A stretch of 6,914 nucleotides of DNA from Paludibacteraceae bacterium. GTDB taxonomy: Bacteria; Bacteroidota; Bacteroidia; Bacteroidales; Paludibacteraceae. Where the stretch lies: assembly GCA_017960065.1 (NCBI GenBank), contig JAGCZK010000052.1, positions 1 to 6,914 on the forward strand, given 5' to 3'. The notes under the pieces are model-generated. The model worked only from the letters and a program-made list of their open reading frames with translations, was not told where the DNA came from and did no database searches. Below, one piece after another: positions 1 through 6,280 of the stretch (within the stretch, counting starts at the first letter, position 1; each line of letters begins with the position of its first letter). The translations under genes and the position numbers were made by a program.

Positions 1-2074
1 ATTCATACAAATACTTGAGATAGCACGAGAACGGCAACCATTGGATACCGTGCATGTAAATCGGCTGGCCGCCAAACCACGTCCACCACCCCACACCGCG
101 GTCCTGCAAGTTGGCGCTGTACGGACGGAGCATGTAGATGGTATCATTGCGCAAGGTACGCCGGGTGGCATCAATTTCGCGCATGTGGTGATAGCCCTTT
201 TGCGGACTAATCACATCCAAGAAATAGTTGTTGAAATTTTGGGCCCAGTGATCGTTGGCATTTCCCACCTTATTGTTCTCGGGCGAAATCAGATACTTAT
301 CGTAATCAATGTTTTCATGATCGATATCGAACCAATACTCTTGGGTGGCACGCGCCTCGAGGGTATAACCCATAATGGCGGCGTCGCGCATCACCTTGTC
401 TTGGTTGGCTTCGGCAATCCAGTACAAGGCACTCCAAGCCTGCATGGCCTCCGACGAAGACTCCTGTCCGTTACCGCCACCGTCGCCGAAGGGGCCGGCA
501 TACGAGTGTCCCTGCCAAGGGCTGAAGTTCCGGAACCAAGGCAAATCGGTGCCGCGCTCCCAGTTGACCACCTGGCGCATCATCATCTCGGCAAAAGGCG
601 CAAATCCCTTGCGAAAATCCTCGTCAATCATCATCAGCGAAGCGGCGGCATGGCCGTGATAACCCAACTCAAAGTGGTTGTCCTGGCCCATCTCGGCCGC
701 ATAGATGTTGTCGTACGGGCAGAAGGCGCCCCATTGGTCGTTGCGGGCATAATAGTGGTTACGCTCACCGGGCGTATAGGTGTACCAGTCGGTCAGCGAA
801 CGGGTCAATTCTTTCTTAATCGCCTCATAATCGGCCGTTTGTCCGGTCTCGCGCGACCAAATCATGTGCTGGGCCATTTGCAGCAGCGGTTTGCCGCCCC
901 AATAGGCGTCGCCCTGGTCCTCTTTCTTCGTGGAGTACATGTCCAGGAAGATGTTCATCTTGTTCTGGTCGTACTGTGCGTTGAACTTGACATCGGGAAC
1001 CGGATCCCACGGGAGCAGACCGTTGAATTCATACCTTATTGTAAAGGTGTTGCCCACGGCACATTTCATCTTACCACGCGGCGTGGCGTATTCCAACCCT
1101 TGGAAGGGGAACGTCACTTCCGACTTTTTGTAGTGGTGCGGGATAAAGCCCTGAATCGTCTGACCACCGGTGGCTCCGGTACGCAGGTTCTTGGTCGAAA
1201 CCGTATAGGTGGTGGTCAGTTTGGCAGACTGTTCATCGTACGACCACGACAATTTGGTGTCGGTCGGACGGTTGTACGCATACTGGTAGAAGAAGTCCAT
1301 CTGCGTTTCGTCGGGCATGCACGCCACAACCAGGTACGACTCGGTACCCGTAAAACGGATGTGCACCAACCCCGGTTCCTTGGAGATTTCGGTGTTTTCC
1401 GGAAGGAAGATACCGAAGTGGTCTCCGTTGATATTGATGCCGAAACAGTCGGTACGCATCGGGAACCGCGCCTCGAGACCGTCGCGACGGAAGAACGTGG
1501 CCGACGACGGAATGACCAGGTCGGGCATGTTGTTTTTAAAATTAAAATAGGTATAAGGGATACCGTTGGCAATGGCGCACTCGATTTCCTTACTGTTTTC
1601 GTCGGTCAGCACAAAGGTCACTCCCCAGTCGTTCCAGTCGCGCACCAACTGCTTGGTCGCCCGGAAACCGTCGCCGTAGAGTTTTAACTCCGAGTTGGGG
1701 TTGGTCGGCTGCAAGTCGCCACCCTGTGGAGTCCACACTTTCGGGAAGTCCATATACATGCCGGCAGGCTCACCGCCGACGCGTTGCGGATAAACCCAAA
1801 CCGCACCGGCAAAACCGCGGGAGTTGCCCATATCGACCATCAACTGCGACCACCAGTCGCAAGTCGGTAGCGGCTTCTTGCTCTCCATGTTCTCCACACG
1901 GATGGCGTTGTACGTTGTCGCATACCCCGGATCCTTGACGTAACGTTCTTCCGGAACACTCGAGGCATAACTGCCCCGACCGAGAGGAACTGCCGTTTGA
2001 GCAAGTGTTGTAGCAGTAAACCCGAAGGTCACTAACACTGCGCAAACTGCCTTCAATAAAGAAAAGCGCTTCAT
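1..2074 (-). CDS. Glycoside hydrolase family 81 (endo-1,3-beta-glucanase), secreted; C-terminus beyond window
   Basis: The minus-strand frame is open from an ATG at 2074 to the left edge: 691 codons with no stop, so the gene is partial at its 3' end. Residues 1-25 form a signal peptide (MKRF, then a hydrophobic stretch, likely cleaved after TTLA before Q26). The mature protein has GH81 hallmarks. Near the N-terminus is PLPTCDWW (68-75). The catalytic-domain motif DNHFELGYH (465-473) holds the conserved aspartate. WFRNFSPWQGHSYAGPFGDG (513-532) is followed by GNGQESSSEA (534-543), with the conserved glutamates E538 and E542. Known for the family: inverting endo-hydrolysis of beta-1,3-glucans such as laminarin, curdlan or fungal and yeast wall glucan. 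The export signal implies action in the periplasm or outside the cell. GH81 catalytic regions usually run somewhat past this point, so a short C-terminal part is missing, and extra domains cannot be excluded. The next gene is divergent and housekeeping-like, and no SusC/SusD partner is visible. The start fits the signal peptide and has no upstream in-frame rival. Confidence 0.9.
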   Translation of the reverse strand, partial: MKRFSLLKAVCAVLVTFGFTATTLAQTAVPLGRGSYASSVPEERYVKDPGYATTYNAIRVENMESKKPLPTCDWWSQLMVDMGNSRGFAGAVWVYPQRVGGEPAGMYMDFPKVWTPQGGDLQPTNPNSELKLYGDGFRATKQLVRDWNDWGVTFVLTDENSKEIECAIANGIPYTYFNFKNNMPDLVIPSSATFFRRDGLEARFPMRTDCFGININGDHFGIFLPENTEISKEPGLVHIRFTGTESYLVVACMPDETQMDFFYQYAYNRPTDTKLSWSYDEQSAKLTTTYTVSTKNLRTGATGGQTIQGFIPHHYKKSEVTFPFQGLEYATPRGKMKCAVGNTFTIRYEFNGLLPWDPVPDVKFNAQYDQNKMNIFLDMYSTKKEDQGDAYWGGKPLLQMAQHMIWSRETGQTADYEAIKKELTRSLTDWYTYTPGERNHYYARNDQWGAFCPYDNIYAAEMGQDNHFELGYHGHAAASLMMIDEDFRKGFAPFAEMMMRQVVNWERGTDLPWFRNFSPWQGHSYAGPFGDGGGNGQESSSEAMQAWSALYWIAEANQDKVMRDAAIMGYTLEARATQEYWFDIDHENIDYDKYLISPENNKVGNANDHWAQNFNNYFLDVISPQKGYHHMREIDATRRTLRNDTIYMLRPYSANLQDRGVGWWTWFGGQPIYMHGIQWLPFSCYLKYLYE

Positions 2075-2115
2075 ATTGTATGACGATTTAATTGGTTAGC
2101 GTTTTATATCGGGTG

Positions 2116-2142
2116 CAAGGTAGTAATTATTTACTACACAAA
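2116..2142 (-). promoter_or_regulatory. Weak candidate promoter for the GH81 gene
   Basis: On the minus strand, TACCTTG (2122-2116), a one-base-short version of the Bacteroidales TAnnTTTG -7 box, lies about 42 bases before the GH81 ATG. A TTTG (2142-2139) lies 16 bases further upstream, where a -33 box would be expected at about 19-21. The spacing is therefore shorter than usual. Perfect TAnnTTTG boxes at 2166-2159 and 2218-2211 are alternatives, but neither has a -33 TTTG at a fitting distance. Confidence 0.3.
2121..2136. repeat. Short palindrome TAGTAA-TTAT-TTACTA
   Basis: The two six-base arms TAGTAA (2121-2126) and TTACTA (2131-2136) are exact reverse complements around a four-base centre. 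The palindrome lies between the candidate -33 and -7 elements of the GH81 promoter, where a repressor or activator dimer could bind. That role is inferred from position only. The DNA is AT-rich, so a chance match is quite possible. Confidence 0.4.
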
Positions 2143-2356
2143 ATCTCATGCAACTTTACAAATATACGACAAATCCGTGAATTCTTTTAACGTAGGGGCG
2201 TTTTATTTCACAAAACTACTTCACAGCCCTATTCCACCACACGATTTTTCGCCCGTTTTCGCAGAAAGAAAGGCCCTTACCGCCATGTCGCCTGCCTCGT
2301 TCAAAAATTGTTCACAACTCCTCTATAAAAATAAGGGCCGTATGCAAAAAATCCAC

Positions 2357-2364
2357 TAAATTTG
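2357..2364 (+). promoter_or_regulatory. -7 box TAAATTTG directly before the lipoprotein gene
   Basis: TAAATTTG matches the Bacteroidales sigma-ABfr -7 consensus TAnnTTTG exactly and ends six bases before the ATG at 2371. No TTTG is seen 19-21 bases upstream, so only half of the promoter is recognisable. Transcription from this box would start about at the start codon, giving a leaderless or almost leaderless mRNA. Confidence 0.4.
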
Positions 2365-2370
2365 CACCCG

Positions 2371-2844
2371 ATGAAACCGATGGTATTCTTGATTTCCGGC
2401 CTGCTCGGAGCCCTCGTTCTCAGCGCCTGTTCGCAACAGGAGCCGCCCAGCGAGGTACCCTACGGGTATGTGGCCTTTATCATCGACACCGCCATCACCG
2501 GTTCGGACAACAGCCTGCGCGACGGCATGACGGGCAATGCACGGCACTACTCCGCCACCCAGCCTTCGGCACTCAGCCCGTTGGGGGCATACGGTTACTG
2601 CGGCGTCATTGTCGTCAGAGCCTACGACAACCGCCTCTACGCCTTCGACAGCTGCTGCCCCTACGAACACCGGAAGGACACCGAAGTGGCGCTCGACGGA
2701 TATTTCGCCGTCTGCCCCACCTGCGGGTCGAGTTTCGAAATCGGCAACGGCAGCGCCCGCCCCAACAAAGGCCCTGCCACGGCACGACTCAAGTGTTACC
2801 GGGTGTCGGACTATGGCAACGAACGCTATCGGATCAGCAACTGA
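2371..2844 (+). CDS. Lipoprotein with Rieske-like domain of atypical metal-ligand pattern
   Basis: The predicted product has 157 residues. A type II signal peptide (MKPMVFLISG, then a hydrophobic run) ends in the lipobox LSAC, making C20 the lipidated cysteine, so the protein should be anchored in a cell-envelope membrane. The C-terminal half resembles a Rieske fold: VVRAYDNRLYAFDSCCPYEH (81-100), then CPTCGSSFEIGNG (115-127), GPA (134-136) and a final L-x-CYRV strand (140-145). Classical Rieske proteins bind a 2Fe-2S cluster through CxH and CxxH. Here the first site is CCPYEH and the second is CPTC, so the canonical histidines are absent. From memory, Bacteroidales carry many such CPYE/CPxCGS lipoproteins of unknown function. 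ATG 2371 is preferred over an in-frame TTG at 2362, which would add three residues before the lysine of the signal peptide. The stop is 22 bases before adk, so co-transcription is likely. Whether it binds 2Fe-2S, a single iron or zinc is unknown. Confidence 0.8.
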   Translation: MKPMVFLISGLLGALVLSACSQQEPPSEVPYGYVAFIIDTAITGSDNSLRDGMTGNARHYSATQPSALSPLGAYGYCGVIVVRAYDNRLYAFDSCCPYEHRKDTEVALDGYFAVCPTCGSSFEIGNGSARPNKGPATARLKCYRVSDYGNERYRISN

Positions 2845-2866
2845 AGACAACATAAACCTTTATATC

Positions 2867-3442
2867 ATGTTTAATATCGTAATTTTCGGCGCTCCGGGTT
2901 CCGGCAAAGGGACACAAAGCGATTTTTTGGTAAAGAAATACAATCTGGTACACCTCTCGACGGGTGATTTGTTGCGGGCTGAAATCGCAGCAGGCTCGCC
3001 GCTGGGCAAAATTGCCGACGGTTTGATTGCCAAGGGCGAATTTGTCCCCGACAACCTCATCATCGACCTGTTGGCCGGTGCCATTGACAAAAACAAGGGC
3101 GCTTCGGGCTTCATCTTCGACGGTTTTCCGCGCACCGTTGTGCAAGCCGGTGCCTTGGACGAAATGCTCAGCCAGCGCAACATGCAGGTGGACATCATGC
3201 TCAACATCGCCGTTGACAACGACGAACTCGTAGCCCGCCTGCTCAACCGCGGCAAAACTTCGGGCCGTTCGGACGACAACCTGGAAACCATCCAACAGCG
3301 TCTGAAAACCTACGAAGAGAAAACCATGCCGGTCATCGCCTACTACGAAAAGCAAGGCAAAAACACGCCGATCCAGGGCATGGGCACCATGGACGAAGTA
3401 TTGGACCGCATCACCAAAGCGGTGGACAAGGTTCGCAAATAA
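2867..3442 (+). CDS. adk: Adenylate kinase (short, LID-reduced form)
   Basis: The enzyme interconverts ATP + AMP and two ADP in the cytoplasm and sets the adenylate energy balance. The product has 191 residues. The P-loop GAPGSGKGT is at 8-16, the AMP-binding STGD at 31-34 and the signature DGFPRT at 85-90. Arginines of the catalytic set are seen in LVARLLNRGKTSGRSDDN (121-138). The LID between these is only a short loop without the zinc-binding cysteines of the long bacterial form, so this is the short-type enzyme common in Bacteroidota. The ATG at 2867 starts directly at the first beta strand (MFNIVIFGAP). A longer in-frame extension back to 2537 would run through the lipoprotein gene in another frame and is not real. 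It lies 22 bases after the lipoprotein gene and 9 bases before obg, and adk-obg adjacency is usual in Bacteroidales. Confidence 0.97.
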   Translation: MFNIVIFGAPGSGKGTQSDFLVKKYNLVHLSTGDLLRAEIAAGSPLGKIADGLIAKGEFVPDNLIIDLLAGAIDKNKGASGFIFDGFPRTVVQAGALDEMLSQRNMQVDIMLNIAVDNDELVARLLNRGKTSGRSDDNLETIQQRLKTYEEKTMPVIAYYEKQGKNTPIQGMGTMDEVLDRITKAVDKVRK

Positions 3443-3451
3443 CACGGCGGC

Positions 3452-4567
3452 ATGGCAGACTCCAACTTCATCGACTATGTCAAAATCTACTGCCGCTCCG
3501 GCAAGGGAGGGGCGGGCTCGATGCACCTGCACCGCGAGAAGTACATCGCCAAGGGAGGCCCCGACGGCGGTGACGGCGGACGCGGCGGGCACATCATTTT
3601 GAGAGGCAACTCCAACTACTGGACGCTGCTGCACCTCAAGTACACCCGCCACATCATGGCCGGACACGGAGGCGGGGGCGGCGCGAGCCGCAGTTTCGGC
3701 AAGGACGGTGAAGACAAGGTCATCGAAGTCCCCTGTGGCACCGTGGCCTACGACGCCGACTCCGGCGAGTTTTTGTGCGACATTACCCGCGACGGGCAGG
3801 AAGTGGTTCTGCTCAAAGGCGGCCGCGGAGGCTTGGGCAACTGGCATTTCCGCACCGCCACCCGCCAGACGCCGCGTTTTGCCCAGCCGGGCGAAGATTT
3901 TCAAGAGCGCAATGTCATTCTTGAGCTGAAGGTATTGGCCGATGTCGGTCTGGTCGGATTCCCCAACGCCGGCAAATCAACGCTGCTGTCGGTGGTGTCC
4001 GCCGCCCGGCCCAAAATCGCCAACTACGCCTTCACCACGCTCGAACCCAACCTGGGCATCGTGTCGTACCGCGATGGCAAATCGTTCGCCATGGCCGACA
4101 TTCCGGGCATCATCGAGGGGGCACACGAGGGCAAGGGCATCGGCCTGCGCTTTCTGCGCCACATCGAACGCAACGCCGTCCTGCTATTCCTGATCGAAGC
4201 CGATTGCGACAACGTCCGCAAGCAGTACGAAATCCTGCTCAACGAGCTGGAACAGTACAATCCCGAAATGCTCAACAAGCAACGCTATCTGGCCATTTCG
4301 AAATGCGATTTGATCGACGAGGAGCTCAAGGTGGGTATCGAACGCGAAATCGCCGATTTGCCCCACACCTACATTTCGTCGGTGGCAGGCATCGGTATCG
4401 ACACGCTCAAAGACCGTCTCTGGGACTTAATCAAAGACCACGACAAAGAAATCCCTGAAACATTGATTCATAAACCCAAAAACAGCAAGCTTCTTATGGA
4501 AGATGAAGATTTCTTCAATTTCGACGAGTCGGCCGAAGATGTCAACGACAACTTCGATTTAGACTAA
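3452..4567 (+). CDS. obg: Obg/CgtA GTPase, 50S ribosome assembly factor
   Basis: This cytoplasmic GTPase takes part in late large-subunit assembly and in the stringent and growth response. The product has 371 residues. The glycine-rich Obg fold occupies roughly 1-158, with runs such as KGGPDGGDGGRGG (34-46) and GHGGGGGASRSFGKDG (71-86). It is followed by the G domain: G1 GFPNAGKS (169-176), G2 TT (195-196), G3 DIPG (216-219), G4 SKCD (283-286) and G5 SSVAG (309-313). G4 has Ser where most GTPases have Asn. The protein ends in an acidic tail (350-371), with no OCT domain. The start ATG is 9 bases after the adk stop, so the two are surely one transcript. The stop TAA shares bases with the stop of the convergent methyltransferase gene. 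Confidence 0.97.
   Translation: MADSNFIDYVKIYCRSGKGGAGSMHLHREKYIAKGGPDGGDGGRGGHIILRGNSNYWTLLHLKYTRHIMAGHGGGGGASRSFGKDGEDKVIEVPCGTVAYDADSGEFLCDITRDGQEVVLLKGGRGGLGNWHFRTATRQTPRFAQPGEDFQERNVILELKVLADVGLVGFPNAGKSTLLSVVSAARPKIANYAFTTLEPNLGIVSYRDGKSFAMADIPGIIEGAHEGKGIGLRFLRHIERNAVLLFLIEADCDNVRKQYEILLNELEQYNPEMLNKQRYLAISKCDLIDEELKVGIEREIADLPHTYISSVAGIGIDTLKDRLWDLIKDHDKEIPETLIHKPKNSKLLMEDEDFFNFDESAEDVNDNFDLD
4564..4567. other. Four-base overlap of convergent stop codons (CTAA)
   Basis: On the plus strand TAA at 4565-4567 ends obg. On the minus strand TAG at 4566-4564 ends the methyltransferase gene. The two genes therefore share four bases tail to tail, and no space is left for a terminator between them. 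I found no obvious hairpin plus U-run within the first bases beyond either stop. Confidence 0.9.
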
Positions 4568-5274
4568 CGGTAAAGCAAGAAAATGGTGGGCCGCTTCCCA
4601 AGGTCGGGGATTTCGGTTTTCCGCCAGTCCGCAACGGTTTTCGTAACGATCCACTCGGTATCGAGACTGATATCCGAAGCGATGCACAATTTGGTGGCAG
4701 GTCGCAGCTGACGAAGCAGATCTGCCACCAGTTTGTTGTTACGGTAGGGGGTTTCGATAAATATCTGGGTCTGGGATTCGTTCCAGATGCGGTTTTCCAT
4801 CACCTTCAGCTGCTTTTGTTTGTCGGACGGATCAATGGGCAGATAGCCCAAAAAGGCAAAGCTCTGGCCGTTAAATCCCGACGCCATCATCGACATCAGA
4901 ATCGACGAGGGTCCCACCATCGGCACCACCTGGTATCCGCGGCGCTGCGCTATGGCCACCACGTCGGCCCCCGGGTCGGCAATGGCCGGACAACCGGCTT
5001 CCGAAATGATCCCCAGGTCGTATCCTGCCGCCAACGGGGTCAGCATCCCCTCGATTTGCTCCTGCGAGGTATGGCGGTTGAGCTCCTCAAAGTGCAGGCT
5101 GTCAATGTCGATGGCTTTGTCCAGGCGTTTGAGATACCGGCGCGCCGTCCGGACATCTTCGACAACGAAATAACGGAGTTGCGACACCACGGTCCACACT
5201 TGGGCGGGTAAGACGTTCTGCAGCGGGCTGTCGCCCAATGTAGTGGGGATTAGGAATAATTTGCCGGGTTGCAT
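4564..5274 (-). CDS. RsmI-like SAM-dependent methyltransferase (tetrapyrrole methylase family), short paralogue
   Basis: The product has 236 residues, shorter than typical RsmI (about 275-290). The N-terminal strand KLFLIPTTLGD (5-15) replaces the usual IVPTPIGN of RsmI. VVEDVRTARRYLKR (37-50) matches the E-D-x-R-x-(T/A) region. SEAGCPAIADPG (91-102) corresponds to the SDAG-P-x-x-DPG SAM-binding loop, and VGPSS (120-124) and ETPYRNNKL (174-182) follow in the right order. The family methylates ribosomal RNA: RsmI makes the 2'-O-methyl group of C1402 in 16S rRNA. Bacteroidota commonly have a second, shorter homologue like this one, and I cannot tell from sequence whether it shares the target. 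The start ATG at 5274 fits the first strand. The stop TAG overlaps the obg stop on the other strand. A -7 box lies about 34 bases upstream, so it probably has its own promoter. Confidence 0.85.
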   Translation of the reverse strand: MQPGKLFLIPTTLGDSPLQNVLPAQVWTVVSQLRYFVVEDVRTARRYLKRLDKAIDIDSLHFEELNRHTSQEQIEGMLTPLAAGYDLGIISEAGCPAIADPGADVVAIAQRRGYQVVPMVGPSSILMSMMASGFNGQSFAFLGYLPIDPSDKQKQLKVMENRIWNESQTQIFIETPYRNNKLVADLLRQLRPATKLCIASDISLDTEWIVTKTVADWRKTEIPDLGKRPTIFLLYR

Positions 5275-5307
5275 AGTGCGATGTTAGGGTTTTATGCTTT
5301 TTGAGGA

Positions 5308-5315
5308 CAAAAGTA
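5308..5315 (-). promoter_or_regulatory. -7 box TACTTTTG upstream of the RsmI-like gene
   Basis: Read on the minus strand, TACTTTTG (5315-5308) matches the Bacteroidales consensus TAnnTTTG exactly. Transcription would begin near 5301-5304, leaving a leader of about 27-30 bases before the ATG at 5274. No -33 TTTG is seen at the usual distance. The upstream side is instead an A-rich tract (about 5332-5345). This sits in the 79-base gap after gluQ, so the methyltransferase may be transcribed both from here and by read-through. Confidence 0.5.
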
Positions 5316-5353
5316 CCAAATTTTTGTGTAAGTTCTTTTTTTTCTTTCCGACA

Positions 5354-6280
5354 CTACCCGACCACCACATTCTGAAGCGGGACCTTCTTCCAGTCAAACA
5401 GCTCCAACAACTGCTGCAGGGTAGCCGGGCCCCTGTCGGGAAGCAGGCCGGCGAAGTACCCCAAATCCCCTAAAATCTGCTGGGGAGAGGCCCCGGCCTG
5501 GCGCAAACTGCCCATCTCCAAATCGCGGTCGCGCTTGCACAGACGCCGTCCCTGGGCATCGACCAGCAGCGGAATGTGCCGGTAAACCGGCGGTGTCAGG
5601 TCCAACCGGCGGTACAGATAAAGCTGCTCGGGAGTCACCGGCAGCAAATCGACCCCACGCACCACCTCATTGACCCCCATGGCGGCGTCATCGACCACCA
5701 CCGCCAGGTTGTAGGCATAGCCCCCGTCCGCCCTGCGCACAACAAAATCGCCACAGTCGCGGGCCAGGTTCACCGTCTGGCGGCCGTAACGGGCATCCTC
5801 AAACACAAACTCCCCGTCGGGCAACCTCAGACGGTACGAAGGGCAGCGTTCGAGCCCAAGGCGCTCCACTTCGGCCGGGCTGAGACGACGACAAGTGCCG
5901 GCATAGATAACCCGGCCGTCGGACGTGTGCGGCGCCGAAGCCGCCAACAAATCGGCACGTTTGCAAAAACAAGGGTAACAGTCGGACCGAAGCTGGCCGA
6001 AGGCCTGACGGTAAAGGTCGGTGCGCCGGCTCTGGCAGCAATCGCCCCACTGCCCGGCATCGAGGCCGCCTTCGTCCCAGTCGAGCCCCAGCCAATGCAG
6101 GTCCTCTTCGATCCAACGGGCAAAGTCGAGCCGCGAACGCTGCGGGTCGAGGTCTTCGATACGCAGAATCCAGCGTCCACCCCGGCTTTTGACCGACAAA
6201 TACGACAACAGGGCGCAATACACATTGCCCAGGTGCATACGGCCCGTAGGCGACGGAGCAAAACGGCCGGTCGGTATCAC
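5354..6280 (-). CDS. gluQ: Glutamyl-Q tRNA(Asp) synthetase
   Basis: This truncated class I synthetase homologue activates glutamate and attaches it to the queuosine at position 34 of tRNA-Asp. The product has 308 residues, usual for GluQRS. It has the catalytic core but no anticodon-binding domain. The HIGH-type motif is APSPTGRMHLGNV (8-20) and the KMSKS-type motif is RLCKRDRD (246-253), with Cys248 where Ser is usual. The zinc site of the family is complete: C104-x-C106, Y126-x3-C130. IEDLDPQRS (41-49) and NLARDCGDFVVRRADGGYAY (171-190) fit the glutamyl-adenylate domain. The start is GTG at 6280, which overlaps the TGA of the upstream TRIC-family gene as GTGA and places the HLGN motif at its normal distance from the N-terminus. 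Its presence implies that the organism makes or salvages queuosine. Confidence 0.95.
   Translation of the reverse strand: MIPTGRFAPSPTGRMHLGNVYCALLSYLSVKSRGGRWILRIEDLDPQRSRLDFARWIEEDLHWLGLDWDEGGLDAGQWGDCCQSRRTDLYRQAFGQLRSDCYPCFCKRADLLAASAPHTSDGRVIYAGTCRRLSPAEVERLGLERCPSYRLRLPDGEFVFEDARYGRQTVNLARDCGDFVVRRADGGYAYNLAVVVDDAAMGVNEVVRGVDLLPVTPEQLYLYRRLDLTPPVYRHIPLLVDAQGRRLCKRDRDLEMGSLRQAGASPQQILGDLGYFAGLLPDRGPATLQQLLELFDWKKVPLQNVVVG

Larger units (their letters stand above)
2075..2370. other. Divergent intergenic region between the GH81 gene and the lipoprotein-adk-obg cluster
   Basis: This is about 296 bases of AT-rich DNA between two divergently read genes. It must carry promoters in both directions. 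I see several TAnnTTTG-like boxes: minus-strand matches at 2218-2211 and 2166-2159, and a weaker one at 2122-2116; plus-strand at 2357-2364. There is also a 6+6 palindrome at 2121-2136, a 9-base direct repeat GCGTTTTAT at 2099-2107 and 2198-2206, and an 8-base inverted pair GGCCCTTA / TAAGGGCC at 2272-2279 and 2332-2339. A 60-codon GTG-started frame at 2177-2359 has no recognisable features, and I do not call it a gene. No tRNA, riboswitch or clear terminator was seen. Confidence 0.7.

Noticed and set aside
41..1687. 548-codon open frame on the plus strand
   Set aside because: It is antisense to the GH81 gene, which has a signal peptide and catalytic motifs. The plus-strand translation is low-complexity in character (rich in V, G, R, H) with no recognisable domain, and its length follows from GC-rich codon use on the other strand.
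2272..2339. Inverted pair GGCCCTTA / TAAGGGCC as a terminator or RNA element
   Set aside because: The arms are only eight bases with a 52-base loop and no U-run. A match of this size is expected by chance in about 300 bases.
2177..2359. 60-codon GTG-started frame in the intergenic region
   Set aside because: It has no signal, domain or plausible start context. It lies over the promoter region of two divergent genes, and its composition looks like non-coding AT-rich DNA.
2537..3442. N-terminally extended adenylate kinase of 301 residues
   Set aside because: The extra 110 residues read through the lipoprotein gene in a different frame and look like shadow translation. Family homology begins exactly at the ATG at 2867.
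2356..3904. Long minus-strand frames (165 and 356 codons) opposite the lipoprotein, adk and obg
   Set aside because: The genes on the plus strand have complete, family-specific motifs. The antisense frames show no domains.
5321..5345. T-rich tract on the plus strand as an intrinsic terminator
   Set aside because: No plus-strand gene ends nearby, and no stable GC-rich stem precedes the tract. On the minus strand it is an A-run, which does not serve termination of gluQ.
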